From positions 1 through 37,014 of the forward strand of contig JAFVRR010000008.1 of the NCBI GenBank assembly GCA_017504165.1: 37,014 nucleotides of DNA, read 5' to 3'. Both the position numbers and the translations under genes were made by a program. This document shows, in pieces, positions 6,375 to 14,844 of the stretch. Source of the stretch: Clostridia bacterium (lineage in GTDB: Bacteria > Bacillota > Clostridia > Christensenellales > Borkfalkiaceae). Each line of letters opens with the position of its first letter. The stretch's first letter is position 1. The notes beneath the pieces are model-generated. The model saw only the letters and a list, made by a program, of their open reading frames with translations, searched no databases and was not told where the DNA came from.

Positions 6375-7376
6375 TTAAGATCTTAATTTTAATTTGTTCA
6401 ATAATTCTTTATTGCTAATAAGTTTACCTGCGCCTAAAATTATAGAAAGTTCAGGGTCGGGCACTAAATTTGTTTTAAAGCCAAGCGCTTTAGTGAAAAA
6501 GTCGTCTATGCCGTAAAGTTTACTGCCTCCGCCCGTTAAATATATTCCGTTTTTGGTGATTTCTTTAATACAGTCTGCATTGAGTTTAGATAATACCATA
6601 TTAACTATTTCCGCCGTCTTTTTAGCAAATTCTTCAGTAGGCTTTAAAATTTGCGACGCCGAAACGTTGAGAGAGCGCGGTTTGCCAGACGACGTTTGCT
6701 TGCCTTGAACTACCGTTTTATTGTCGTCGTCCGAAACTAAACTTGCAACCGACCTTTTTAAGTTTTCCGCCTCGTTATCGGTAATAGTAAGGTTAAGGTC
6801 GGTTTCTAAATGTTTAATTATCATTTTATTAAGGGTATTACCGCCAATTTCGGCAGAAAGCCCAGAAATTACACCGCTTAAGTTTAAAACGCAAACGGTA
6901 GTTTGACCAGCGCCCATATCGATAACGGCGTGGCAAGAATTGTCGGTAAGCGGAGCGTCCGCGCCGAGAAGGGCAAGTACGGGGGCTTCGGCAAAACTGA
7001 TATTATAAAGTCCTACTTTATTAAGCGCCGTTTCAAAATTGCTCATAATTTTTCTATCAGACCCGCAACCTACCGTTAAAATAACGTTAGGCGTAAGTTC
7101 GCCTTTAGATTTAATTTTATTTAAAAAGGCGTTTAGCATAGCGCATAATGCCTTATAATCTACAATCGTAGTGTTGTTTACGGGACGAATAACTCTAACT
7201 TTGTCGTTATTAACTTTGCCTAAAAGTTTTTCCGCCTCAAAACCAACGGCTACCGGTTTTTTATAATTATTTTTAGATATGGCGATAAGCGTAGGTTCTG
7301 ATAAAACTACGTCTTGACGGGATTTAAATATTTTAGTGTATGAAGTTCCTATTTCTATCGCTATTTTAGGTTTCAT
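6375..7376 (-). CDS. MreB-like actin-fold protein
   Basis: A 333-aa member of the MreB/Mbl family, bacterial actins that polymerise under the membrane and guide cell-wall synthesis. The ATPase signatures are visible: phosphate-1 AIEIGTSYTKIF (5-16), phosphate-2 AVIDMGAGQTTVCVLN (about 149-164) and adenosine-binding LTGGGSKL (about 290). The sequence is more divergent than standard MreB, with a Ser/Asp-rich insert near 210-240 in place of the usual loop, so it could be an Mbl/MreBH-like paralogue. Its ATG overlaps the maf stop (ATGA). Pairing of maf with mreB is conserved in many Firmicutes. No mreC or mreD follows. Confidence 0.8.
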   Translation of the reverse strand: MKPKIAIEIGTSYTKIFKSRQDVVLSEPTLIAISKNNYKKPVAVGFEAEKLLGKVNNDKVRVIRPVNNTTIVDYKALCAMLNAFLNKIKSKGELTPNVILTVGCGSDRKIMSNFETALNKVGLYNISFAEAPVLALLGADAPLTDNSCHAVIDMGAGQTTVCVLNLSGVISGLSAEIGGNTLNKMIIKHLETDLNLTITDNEAENLKRSVASLVSDDDNKTVVQGKQTSSGKPRSLNVSASQILKPTEEFAKKTAEIVNMVLSKLNADCIKEITKNGIYLTGGGSKLYGIDDFFTKALGFKTNLVPDPELSIILGAGKLISNKELLNKLKLRS

Positions 7377-7921
7377 AGTTTCTCCCTTAAAATTTCGGCA
7401 ATTTTTTCAACGGGAAGTCCTATCACGTTAGTTAAACTGCCTTCTATTTCTTTTACTAAATTAAAATTGTCTTGTATACCGTAACTTCCCGCTTTATCAA
7501 GTGGCGAGCCCGTGTTAACGTAATCTAAAATTAAACTATCGCTTAAGTTATTAAAGGTAACTTTTGTTATTTCGTGAGAGACAAACTCAAAATCTTTAGA
7601 AATAATAGCGTAACCCGTTATAACTTCGTGCGTTTTGTTAGATAATAGTTTTAAAGTGTTAAAAGCGTCTTCTTTGCTTGTTGGTTTACCAAAGATTTTA
7701 CCGTTTAAAGTAACGATAGTATCCGCGCCTAAAACTATACCGCCGTTGTCGTTATATACTTCGGTTGCCTTTTCGCGCGCTAAAATTTCTACGTACTCGT
7801 AAACGGAAACGTTTTTAGGTGGCGTCTCTTCATTTTTAGGCGGAATAACTTTAAAATTTATCCCATATTCAGTCAAAAGCGCCCTTCTTCTAGGAGAGTT
7901 AGATGCGAGAATTATTTCCAT
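7373..7921 (-). CDS. maf: Maf-type nucleotide pyrophosphatase
   Basis: A 182-aa Maf/YhdE family enzyme that hydrolyses dTTP, UTP or modified nucleoside triphosphates, linked to cell division. Diagnostic motifs are the N-terminal ASNSPRRRALL (6-16), PPKNEE (about 28-33) and GADTIVTLNGKIFGKP (about 66-81) with the catalytic Asp, then ITGYAI (about 101-106). Length is normal. It starts 4 nt after the acyltransferase stop and overlaps the mreB-like gene, so the three are one operon. The ribosome site (AAAGAGTGA) is modest, consistent with translational coupling. Confidence 0.93.
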   Translation of the reverse strand: MEIILASNSPRRRALLTEYGINFKVIPPKNEETPPKNVSVYEYVEILAREKATEVYNDNGGIVLGADTIVTLNGKIFGKPTSKEDAFNTLKLLSNKTHEVITGYAIISKDFEFVSHEITKVTFNNLSDSLILDYVNTGSPLDKAGSYGIQDNFNLVKEIEGSLTNVIGLPVEKIAEILREKL

Positions 7922-7925
7922 AAAA

Positions 7926-9182
7926 TCACTCTTTATCGCGAAGACGCTTACAGTAATCTCTAATTTCTTCCGTTGCTAAAGATATTTTAGTAATAACGTC
8001 TTTACGGTTAAGAGGCATAAGCCAAACGCTATCGTCACGGATAGAGAAGTCTAACATATCTCCGTAATTTTTGTAGTTGTATTCGATATGCACGCTTTCA
8101 AGTTCCGTGCCTTCAAAACTAATAGTTCTGTCTTCGCCGTAAAGGTTGACGAAAAGGGAAGTGGTGGTCGACGTTTGTTTAAATTTGCCGTTAGGTTGTT
8201 TTACAAAGCCCGTACAGTTAGGAAGAGTAAACACTTCCGCGTCGAATTCCATATTGTATTTGCCTGAAAACACTTCTTCGTGAATATTTTGCTTTTGCCA
8301 TTTAAACCAGTCTGGAATATGAGAAAATTCCGTTTCGCCGTCAATTGCTTTAAGTTCGCCCGTTTCAAGCATTTCCCATTGTTTTTTGCAGGCGTTACAA
8401 GTTAGAATAGTACCTTCGCCTTGCATTTCAAATTCCTTTTTACAATGTGGGCATTGATATAAAATGGCGTTTAAATTATAAGCCCTATTTTTATACGTAA
8501 GTTTAGTTCCGCTTTCTTTAAGCCATTGCCAATCGTCGTAAACGAATGCTTTTTTAATTCTTTCGTTAATTTCGCTTGCCGATAAAGTACTAATTTCTTC
8601 AGCGGAAACTATTTCGGTTACCGTTGCCTCCATGGGCATACGGTCTTGTTTATACTTATTCCATTGCGGGTCGCTTACGTAGTTGCCTTTAGCGTTAATC
8701 ACGGTAAGCGGAACGCCTAAATATTTAACTAGTTTGCCAAGTGATTCCGGCAAATAACTAGTAGTTCCGTCTAAAGAGTATCTTGCTTCAGGGTAGATAA
8801 CTACCGTGTCTTTAAGGTTATTAATCGCGTGTTTTAAGTTTTTCATAAGCGATAAATCGAATATGAATTTTCTCTTACAAATAGCGCCGACGTTTCTCAT
8901 TAAAAAATTAGAAAAGTCGTTAAATGCGTCTATTGCTACAACGTAGTTAATATTAAAGGTCGGAATTGCCTTGTATAATATGTAAAAATCGTTAAACGCG
9001 CCGTGGTTTGCCAAAACTAGCCTAGGGCTAGTCGGCTTTTTGCCAACGTAGGTAATTTTAACTTTTCGTTGAAGTCTCATTATCCATGCAAGTAGTTTTA
9101 CGAGCCACATAAGAAGAATAGGCCTTATCGGCTTTGTTTTAAAGTCGTAACGTTTAATGGTCTTTTTCTTTTGAATTCTCAT
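7926..9182 (-). CDS. PlsC-type acyltransferase fused to a zinc ribbon
   Basis: A 418-aa protein. The N-terminal part is a glycerophosphate/lysophosphatidate-type acyltransferase: NHGAFND (59-65) gives the catalytic His60-x4-Asp65, and YPEARYS (about 130-136) corresponds to the EGTRS-like substrate block. A hydrophobic helix at about 20-36 would anchor it to the membrane. After this comes a zinc ribbon with CPHC and CNAC pairs (about 240-265), and a beta-rich C-terminal region of about 150 aa that I do not recognise. Normal PlsC is about 200-250 aa, so the second half is an unusual addition. It leads the plsC-maf-mreB-ppa run with a good GGAGA ribosome site. Confidence 0.8.
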   Translation of the reverse strand: MRIQKKKTIKRYDFKTKPIRPILLMWLVKLLAWIMRLQRKVKITYVGKKPTSPRLVLANHGAFNDFYILYKAIPTFNINYVVAIDAFNDFSNFLMRNVGAICKRKFIFDLSLMKNLKHAINNLKDTVVIYPEARYSLDGTTSYLPESLGKLVKYLGVPLTVINAKGNYVSDPQWNKYKQDRMPMEATVTEIVSAEEISTLSASEINERIKKAFVYDDWQWLKESGTKLTYKNRAYNLNAILYQCPHCKKEFEMQGEGTILTCNACKKQWEMLETGELKAIDGETEFSHIPDWFKWQKQNIHEEVFSGKYNMEFDAEVFTLPNCTGFVKQPNGKFKQTSTTTSLFVNLYGEDRTISFEGTELESVHIEYNYKNYGDMLDFSIRDDSVWLMPLNRKDVITKISLATEEIRDYCKRLRDKE

Positions 9183-9207
9183 ATTTTAAAATCTCCAATT
9201 ATATATA

Positions 9208-9237
9208 ATTATATATTTATTTTATATAAAATGTCAA
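9208..9237 (-). promoter_or_regulatory. Promoter of the acyltransferase-maf-mreB-ppa run
   Basis: On the minus strand TTGACA (9237-9232), 18-nt spacer and TATAAT (9213-9208). It is divergent from the aminopeptidase promoter 50 bp away. Confidence 0.7.
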
Positions 9238-9286
9238 GGATATTGAAATATTGCGCCATTTATTAGCCTATTTAAAGGTTAATCTA

Positions 9287-9315
9287 TTGAAAAAACAGGA
9301 AAAATATGCTAAAAT
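9287..9315 (+). promoter_or_regulatory. Promoter of the M29 aminopeptidase gene
   Basis: TTGAAA at 9287-9292, 17-nt spacer, TAAAAT at 9310-9315, with AAAGGAG and the ATG shortly after. Confidence 0.75.
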
Positions 9316-9332
9316 AATTAAAAGGAGTAATT

Positions 9333-10448
9333 ATGGAAGATTTAAGAATTAACAAACTAGCAGACGTGCTTATAAACTATTCCGTACACCTTCAAAAGGG
9401 TGAAAAGATTTTAATAGAGGCAAAAGGCGTAGACTATATGCTTGTAAACGCCCTTATAAAAGAAGTGTATAAAGTGGGTGGATATCCTTTCGTTGAGATG
9501 TTCGACAATAGGGTTTCTAGAGAATTATTATTAGGCGAAACGGAAGAATACGCTAAATTAAAGGCTAAATACGCAAGTTTTAGAATGCAGGAAATGGACG
9601 CGTACATCGGCATTCGCGGTGGCGATAACTGCAACGAAAACGCCGACGTTCCCGAAAGGAATTTACAAATAGATAGCGAGTTTTATTCTCACCCCGTACA
9701 CCACGAACTCAGGGTTAAAAAGACTAAATGGGTAGTTTTAAGATACCCAAATCCAGGTATGGCGCAATCCGCGGGTATGAGTACGGACGCGTTTGAAGAT
9801 TTCTATTTTAAAGTGTGTAATTTAGACTATTCTAAAATGGACAAGGCAATGGATGCCCTCAAAAAAAGATTAGATAATGGCGACAAGGTTAGAATTATTG
9901 CAAAAGATACCGATATTAGTTTTTCTATTAAGGGTATTGGTAGCACTAAATGCTCTGGCCATTGCAATATTCCCGACGGCGAAATTTACACCGCGCCCGT
10001 TAAAAATAGCGTAAACGGCGTAATTACCTACAACACCCCGTCGGTTGAAAACGGATTTAAGTTTGAAAACGTAAGTTTAACTTTTAAAGATGGTAAAATT
10101 ATTAAGGCAACGGCAAATAACCAAGAAAAACTCGACGCTATCTTTAATACCGACGAAGGCGCTAGATACGTCGGCGAGTTTGCCTTTGGCGTAAACCCAT
10201 ATATAAACAACCCAATGGGAGATATTTTATTTGATGAAAAGATTTCCGGCTCTATCCACTTTACGCCTGGTTGTTGCTACGACGATTGTGATAACGGCAA
10301 CGTTTCCGCAGTGCATTGGGACTTAGTTCAAATTCACACTCCAAAGTATGGTGGCGGTGAAATTTACCTTGACGGAGAACTCATTAGAAAGGACGGATTG
10401 TTTATTCCTGAAGATTTACTCTGTTTAAACCCTGAAAACTTGAAATAA
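9333..10448 (+). CDS. M29-family metalloaminopeptidase
   Basis: A 371-aa cytosolic aminopeptidase of the thermophilic-aminopeptidase / AmpS / PepS family, which trims N-terminal residues from peptides using two metal ions. The family pattern is clear: N-terminal ADVLINYSVHLQKGEKILIE, the central PDGEIYTAPVKNSVNG block (about 216-231) with a Glu ligand, GEFAFGVNP (about 281-289) with the next Glu, GSIHFTPG and AVHWDLVQ (about 307-336) with His and His-x-Asp ligands, and GGEIYLDGELI near the end. It is somewhat shorter than the usual 400-410 aa. It stands alone between its own promoter and gap. Confidence 0.92.
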   Translation: MEDLRINKLADVLINYSVHLQKGEKILIEAKGVDYMLVNALIKEVYKVGGYPFVEMFDNRVSRELLLGETEEYAKLKAKYASFRMQEMDAYIGIRGGDNCNENADVPERNLQIDSEFYSHPVHHELRVKKTKWVVLRYPNPGMAQSAGMSTDAFEDFYFKVCNLDYSKMDKAMDALKKRLDNGDKVRIIAKDTDISFSIKGIGSTKCSGHCNIPDGEIYTAPVKNSVNGVITYNTPSVENGFKFENVSLTFKDGKIIKATANNQEKLDAIFNTDEGARYVGEFAFGVNPYINNPMGDILFDEKISGSIHFTPGCCYDDCDNGNVSAVHWDLVQIHTPKYGGGEIYLDGELIRKDGLFIPEDLLCLNPENLK

Positions 10449-10512
10449 TTTTTATATTTTGGCAATAATTTATATAAAATATAAAATAAATTTTAATACC
10501 GCGTAAAAATAA

Positions 10513-10541
10513 TTGACTTAAAAGTTTACAAAAGGTATAAT
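10513..10541 (+). promoter_or_regulatory. Strong promoter of gap
   Basis: TTGACT at 10513-10518, 17-nt spacer, TATAAT at 10536-10541. It is followed by a roughly 60-nt leader and a strong TAGGAGGA ribosome site. Confidence 0.8.
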
Positions 10542-10610
10542 AAATACTAGTGATTTAATAAAAAAATAATAAAAATTTTAACAAATGTTAATTTTAGGAG
10601 GACTATAAAT

Positions 10611-11642
10611 ATGTCTAATGTAAAAGTTGCAATTAACGGTTTTGGTCGTATCGGTCGTTTAGCTTTCAGACAAATGTTTGACGCTGAAGGTTACGACGTA
10701 GTTGCTATTAACGACCTTACTAGCCCAAAGATGCTCGCTCACCTTCTTAAATACGACACTGCTCAAGGCGGTTTCGCAGGTAAATTCGGCGAAGGTAAGC
10801 ACACTGTAGAAGCTACTGATAATTCTATTATCGTAGACGGTAAAGAAATCATCATCTACGCAAAAGCAAACGCTGCTGAACTTCCATGGGGTGAAATCGG
10901 TGTTGACGTAGTTTTAGAATGTACAGGTTTCTATACTTCTAAAGAAAAAGCAATGGCTCACGTAACGGCTGGCGCTAAGAAAGTTGTTATTTCTGCTCCT
11001 GCAGGTAACGACCTTAAGACTATCGTATTCAACGTTAACCACAACACTCTTGATGGTTCTGACCAAATTATTTCTGCTGCTTCTTGTACAACTAACTGCC
11101 TTGCTCCAATGGCAAAAGCATTAAACGACTATGCAGCAATCCAATCTGGTATTATGACTACTGTTCACGCTTACACTGGTGATCAAATGATTCTTGACGG
11201 TCCACAAAGAAAGGGTGATTTAAGACGTTCTAGAGCAGGCGCTATGAACATCGTTCCTAACTCTACTGGCGCTGCTAAAGCAATCGGTCTTGTTATTCCT
11301 GAACTCAACGGCAAACTTATCGGTTCTGCTCAAAGAATTCCTACTGCTACAGGTTCTACTACTATCCTCGTTGCAGTTGTTAAAGGTAAAGACGTTACTA
11401 AAGAAGGTATCAACGCTGCTATGAAGGCTCAAGCAACTGAATCTTTCGGTTATACTGAAGACGAAATCGTATCTTCTGACGTTATCGGTATGAAGTTTGG
11501 TTCACTCTTCGATGCTACTCAAACAATGGTATCTAAGATTGACGACGATACTTACCAAGTACAAGTTGTTTCTTGGTATGATAACGAAAACTCATACACT
11601 TCTCAAATGGTTAGAACTATTAAGTATTTCGCTGAAATCTAA
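10611..11642 (+). CDS. gap: Glyceraldehyde-3-phosphate dehydrogenase
   Basis: Oxidises glyceraldehyde-3-phosphate to 1,3-bisphosphoglycerate with NAD+ in glycolysis. The 343-aa product has the Rossmann start INGFGRIGR (8-16), Asp35, which favours NAD over NADP, the catalytic SAASCTTNC (155-163) with Cys159, and a TVHAYTGDQ block carrying the catalytic His. The C-terminal [14 protein letters not shown] is typical. Codon use is visibly biased (CGT, GGT, ATC, GAC), unlike neighbouring genes, as expected for very high expression. It is monocistronic with a near-consensus promoter, leader and terminator. No pgk or tpi gene follows, in contrast to many Firmicutes. Confidence 0.98.
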   Translation: MSNVKVAINGFGRIGRLAFRQMFDAEGYDVVAINDLTSPKMLAHLLKYDTAQGGFAGKFGEGKHTVEATDNSIIVDGKEIIIYAKANAAELPWGEIGVDVVLECTGFYTSKEKAMAHVTAGAKKVVISAPAGNDLKTIVFNVNHNTLDGSDQIISAASCTTNCLAPMAKALNDYAAIQSGIMTTVHAYTGDQMILDGPQRKGDLRRSRAGAMNIVPNSTGAAKAIGLVIPELNGKLIGSAQRIPTATGSTTILVAVVKGKDVTKEGINAAMKAQATESFGYTEDEIVSSDVIGMKFGSLFDATQTMVSKIDDDTYQVQVVSWYDNENSYTSQMVRTIKYFAEI

Positions 11643-11655
11643 TAACCTAAATTTG

Positions 11656-11684
11656 AACCCGCCTTTTATAAGGCGGGTTTTTTA
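11656..11684 (+). terminator. Terminator of gap
   Basis: A GC-rich 10-bp stem (AACCCGCCTT, 11656-11665, with 11670-11679), 4-nt loop and T6 tail. Confidence 0.9.
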
Positions 11685-11746
11685 TTCCTTAAAATATCGT
11701 TTTTAGATATAAAGGTAAGTTTTTATTGGCATATTAAATATTTAAC

Positions 11747-11775
11747 TTGACATATTTTAATATTCGTTATAAAAT
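11747..11775 (+). promoter_or_regulatory. Promoter of the InlB-repeat lipoprotein
   Basis: TTGACA at 11747-11752, 17-nt spacer, TAAAAT at 11770-11775. Confidence 0.75.
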
Positions 11776-11831
11776 AATAATGAGTTTATTTATGCGTGCA
11801 CAGGTTATACTAATATAAGGTTGGTGTGTTA

Positions 11832-12590
11832 ATGAAAAGATTAACAAGTATTATAATAACTTTAATCACCTTACTTGTGATGACTTGTACTATGACTGGT
11901 TGCGATAGAAAAAATGTTATTACCTTTGACGCAACGGGCGGTGTAGTTAACAGTATCACTATGGTAATTAAAACTAATAGCGAATATGAATTGCCAACTC
12001 CGGTTAAAGAAGGATATGCCTTTAACTGTTGGTTAAACGGTGGCGTAGAAGTACCCAACACAGGCAAGTGGACTGTTAGTGAAGACGTTACTTTAACCGC
12101 TAAGTGGGACGTTAAAAGTTACGATATTGGCTTTAACGCGAACGAAGGCGAGATGGAAGACGTTACTTTAACGGTTACTTACGATAAAGAAGTGGAACTT
12201 CCTACTCCTACTAGAAAGGGTTATTCTTTTGTCGGTTGGGAATATAAAAACAAAGTTATAAATGGTAGCGTTTGGAAAATTGACGGAGAGAATATAGTTT
12301 TAAACGCTAAATGGAAAATTATAGATTATACGGTTACCTTTAATTTAAACGGCGGTCAATTTTCAGACGGTTATGAAAATATGAACTCAACCGTTGTAAA
12401 CTACGGCAAAGATTACGACTTTAAGAAGTTTAAACCTATTCGAGGCAACAGCGAAGAATGGCTTTTTAAAGGCTGGGTAACGGAAGACGGTACTCCCGTT
12501 GACCAATACGGTAATTGGGCGTTTGCTAAAGACGTAACGTTAACTGCGGTTTGGTACGATATGACGGAAGGTTGGTTCCCTCCAGTATAA
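11832..12590 (+). CDS. Lipoprotein with three InlB-type B-repeats
   Basis: A 252-aa exported protein. The N-terminus is a lipoprotein signal: KR, a hydrophobic stretch and the lipobox MTGC at about residues 20-23, so the mature protein is lipid-anchored outside the membrane. The rest is three Listeria-Bacteroides (Flg_new/InlB B) repeats, each with a 'F-a-a-G-G', 'ELPTP-kkGY-F-W' and 'V-L-AKW' pattern, at about 31-92, 96-158 and 160-245. Such repeats are adhesion or spacer modules. A GTG lies two codons upstream at 11826, but the ATG at 11832 gives the compact signal peptide. The ribosome site is weak (AAGG). It is monocistronic. Confidence 0.85.
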   Translation: MKRLTSIIITLITLLVMTCTMTGCDRKNVITFDATGGVVNSITMVIKTNSEYELPTPVKEGYAFNCWLNGGVEVPNTGKWTVSEDVTLTAKWDVKSYDIGFNANEGEMEDVTLTVTYDKEVELPTPTRKGYSFVGWEYKNKVINGSVWKIDGENIVLNAKWKIIDYTVTFNLNGGQFSDGYENMNSTVVNYGKDYDFKKFKPIRGNSEEWLFKGWVTEDGTPVDQYGNWAFAKDVTLTAVWYDMTEGWFPPV

Positions 12591-12596
12591 TAAAAA

Positions 12597-12634
12597 TATA
12601 CAGTGCAAAAGATAAAAGCACTGTATTTTTATTT
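12597..12634 (+). terminator. Terminator of the InlB-repeat gene
   Basis: ATACAGTGC (12598-12606) pairs with GCACTGTAT (12618-12626) around an A-rich 11-nt loop, followed by TTTTATTTG. Confidence 0.75.
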
Positions 12635-12661
12635 GTATTTTTTATAAAAAAAGTTTACAAT
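12633..12661 (+). promoter_or_regulatory. Probable promoter of the CobW-type genes
   Basis: TTGTAT (12633-12638), 17-nt spacer and TACAAT (12656-12661), just past the preceding terminator. No Zur-like operator could be recognised. Confidence 0.5.
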
Positions 12662-12689
12662 AGATATATAAACTAATTAGGAGTATATT

Positions 12690-13871
12690 ATGATTAAAGT
12701 AGATATTATTTCAGGTTTCTTAGGCGCGGGTAAAACTACCCTTATTAAAAAGTTGTTTGAAGGCGCTTTCAAAAGGGAAAAAGTAGCCCTTATTGAAAAT
12801 GAATTTGGCGAAATTGGCATAGACGGAACTTTTTTAAAAGATTCGGGCATTGAGATTAAAGAGATAAATTCGGGCTGTATTTGTTGTTCTCTTGTAGGCA
12901 ACTTTGAAAAATCTTTACAAGAACTTATTGAAAAGTATAATCCCGATAGAATTATTATCGAACCGTCTGGCGTTGGCAAACTTTCCGAAGTCGTTAAAGC
13001 GGTAGAAGGCGCAGGGTTAGACCTTAAACTTAATATTTTATGCACGGTTGTCGACGGTGGAAAATGCAAAATGTACTTTAAAAATTTTGGCGAGTTTTAC
13101 GTTGACCAAATTAGCGAGGCAAATACTATAGTTGTTTCTAAAACGGACAAACTTACCGAAGAAAAGGTTATTGATGCGTGCGAGTTTATTAAAACTTACA
13201 ACCCAACCGCAACTTTAATCACAACCCCCGTAACTCAACTTAACGGCGCGTTCTTGCTTGAAAATTTAGAAGACAGCGTTTCGCTTGTAGATATGATTAT
13301 TAAAGAATTAAAAGCAAAACACGGTCACGAGCATCACCATCACCACCACGATGAAGACTGCGAATGTGAAGAATGTAAGCACGAGCACGAGCATCATCAC
13401 GAACACGAACATGAATGTTGCGACCACGACCACGAGCATCACCACCACCACGATGAAGATTGCGAATGTGAAGAATGTAAGCACGAGCATGAACACGAGC
13501 ATCATCACGAACACGAACATGAATGTTGCGATCATGAACACGAGCATCACCACCACGACGGCGAATGTTGTTGCCACCACCATCACGACCATGATGCAGA
13601 CGAAGTTTTTGCAAGTTACGGTAAAGAAACTGTCGTATCTTATTCTAAAGAAGAACTTGAAACCGCGTTAAAGGCTTTAGCAAGTGGCGAATATGGTATA
13701 GTTTTACGTTCTAAAGGCGTATTAAAGGCGTCTGATAACGATAGTTGGTATTATTTTGACTACGTTTCGGGTGACTACGATATTAAACTTGGCAGTCCCG
13801 ACGTTATTGGCAAACTTTGCGTAATTGGTAGTCAAATAGATAAAGAAAAACTAGAAAAATTATTCAAATAA
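12690..13871 (+). CDS. CobW/ZNG1-type metallochaperone GTPase, His-rich
   Basis: A 393-aa member of the COG0523 (CobW, YjiA, ZNG1, YeiR) GTPases, which deliver Zn, Co or Ni to target enzymes. Motifs are P-loop GFLGAGKT (9-16), ENEFGEIGID (36-45), the metal-binding CICC (63-66), EPSG (91-94) and SKTD (150-153). Residues about 211-306 form an extraordinary His/Cys/Glu/Asp-rich insert that includes two near-copies of a 34-aa unit (102 bp at DNA level, for example 13351 and 13453) with paired CECEECK and ECCDH groups. The C-terminal CobW_C domain follows (about 310-393). Strong TTAGGAG ribosome site. It forms a likely operon with the next two genes. Metal identity cannot be set from sequence; zinc is most probable. 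Confidence 0.9.
   Translation: MIKVDIISGFLGAGKTTLIKKLFEGAFKREKVALIENEFGEIGIDGTFLKDSGIEIKEINSGCICCSLVGNFEKSLQELIEKYNPDRIIIEPSGVGKLSEVVKAVEGAGLDLKLNILCTVVDGGKCKMYFKNFGEFYVDQISEANTIVVSKTDKLTEEKVIDACEFIKTYNPTATLITTPVTQLNGAFLLENLEDSVSLVDMIIKELKAKHGHEHHHHHHDEDCECEECKHEHEHHHEHEHECCDHDHEHHHHHDEDCECEECKHEHEHEHHHEHEHECCDHEHEHHHHDGECCCHHHHDHDADEVFASYGKETVVSYSKEELETALKALASGEYGIVLRSKGVLKASDNDSWYYFDYVSGDYDIKLGSPDVIGKLCVIGSQIDKEKLEKLFK
13351..13552 (+). repeat. Tandem 102-bp repeat inside the His-rich insert
   Basis: Two in-frame near-identical copies, starting at about 13351 and 13453, encode the same His/Cys/Glu pattern. The second copy carries a 6-bp (His-Glu-like) expansion. The pattern suggests growth by replication slippage under selection for metal-binding capacity. 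Confidence 0.75.
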
Positions 13872-13880
13872 GAGGTTAAA

Positions 13881-14816
13881 ATGGGTATTCCCGTAGTAGT
13901 TATCCGCGGTATTTTAGAAAGCGGTAAAACGAGATTTATAATAGATTCTTTAAAAAATGGCGACTTTGGCGACCTTGGCAAAACTTTAATATTTGCCGAA
14001 GAACAAGGCGAAGAAGAATATAATGAAGAAGAACTTAAAAAATGCAAGGCAAACGTCGTTTATTTAGATAGTAAAGAAGATTTTAACGACAAATTTATCA
14101 ACGAAAAGGTTAGGGAATTTAAACCGCACGTTATATTTATTGAGGCAAACGAAATGTGGGATATAGACCAAATGCAAACCCCACCTTATTTTGACGTGCA
14201 ACAAGTTATGACTATTATCGACGGCACTACTTTTACTGCATATTTTAATAATATGCGCCAAAAATTCAACGATATGATAAAGGCTAGTGATATAGTTATA
14301 ATAAATAGGTGTAAACCTACCCCCGAAACCTCTAGTTTTAAGCGTAGCGTTAAACTTATTAATCCACAAGTTGCGGTTTTAGCGCTTGACGACGATAATA
14401 AAGAGTTAAAACTTGAAAGCGATTTGCCATACAGTTTAAAAGAAGATATTATTAGTATTTCTTTAGAAGATTTCGGCGTGTTCTATATAGATACTTTTGA
14501 ATCTAAAGACAGATACGAAGGCAGAATAGTAGAGTTTGACTGTATGGCGGTTTTTGATAGAAAACTTCCTAAAAAGTCTTTTATTGCAGGTAGGCTTGCA
14601 ATGACTTGTTGCGTTGACGATATTCAACTTATAGGTCACTTAGTTGCATATAAAGGGGACGTTTCCTTAAAAAACAAGTCTTGGATACACTTAAAAGCGG
14701 CAATTCACTATATGAAATTTAAAGGCAACCCCGAAGAACAAGTAGTTTTCGACGCGCTTGAAATTACCCCTATTGAAACGCCTGACGACGAAAGGGCACT
14801 TCTTACTTTAAATTAG
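13881..14816 (+). CDS. Second CobW-like P-loop GTPase
   Basis: A 311-aa protein starting 9 nt after the His-rich GTPase, with GAGGT as ribosome site. The N-terminus VVIRGILESGKTRF (about 6-19) contains a P-loop (GILESGKT, 10-17). VIFIEANEMWD (about 84-94) matches the Walker-B-like step, and IINRCKP (about 140) could be the NKxD-equivalent. Unlike the first protein it lacks the CxCC metal motif and the His region. Its C-terminal part resembles CobW_C (FDCMAVFDRKLPKKSFIAGR). It is probably a partner GTPase in the same metal-trafficking process, perhaps non-binding or regulatory. The pairing is the main evidence for function. Confidence 0.75.
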   Translation: MGIPVVVIRGILESGKTRFIIDSLKNGDFGDLGKTLIFAEEQGEEEYNEEELKKCKANVVYLDSKEDFNDKFINEKVREFKPHVIFIEANEMWDIDQMQTPPYFDVQQVMTIIDGTTFTAYFNNMRQKFNDMIKASDIVIINRCKPTPETSSFKRSVKLINPQVAVLALDDDNKELKLESDLPYSLKEDIISISLEDFGVFYIDTFESKDRYEGRIVEFDCMAVFDRKLPKKSFIAGRLAMTCCVDDIQLIGHLVAYKGDVSLKNKSWIHLKAAIHYMKFKGNPEEQVVFDALEITPIETPDDERALLTLN

Positions 14817-14844
14817 TTTTATAAAAAGGATAACATAAGATAAA

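Noticed and set aside
13300..13614. Long frames on the opposite strand and in another frame of the His-rich region
   Set aside because: They are shadows of the repetitive CAC/GAA codons; Val/Met- and Thr/Asn-rich products without ribosome sites.
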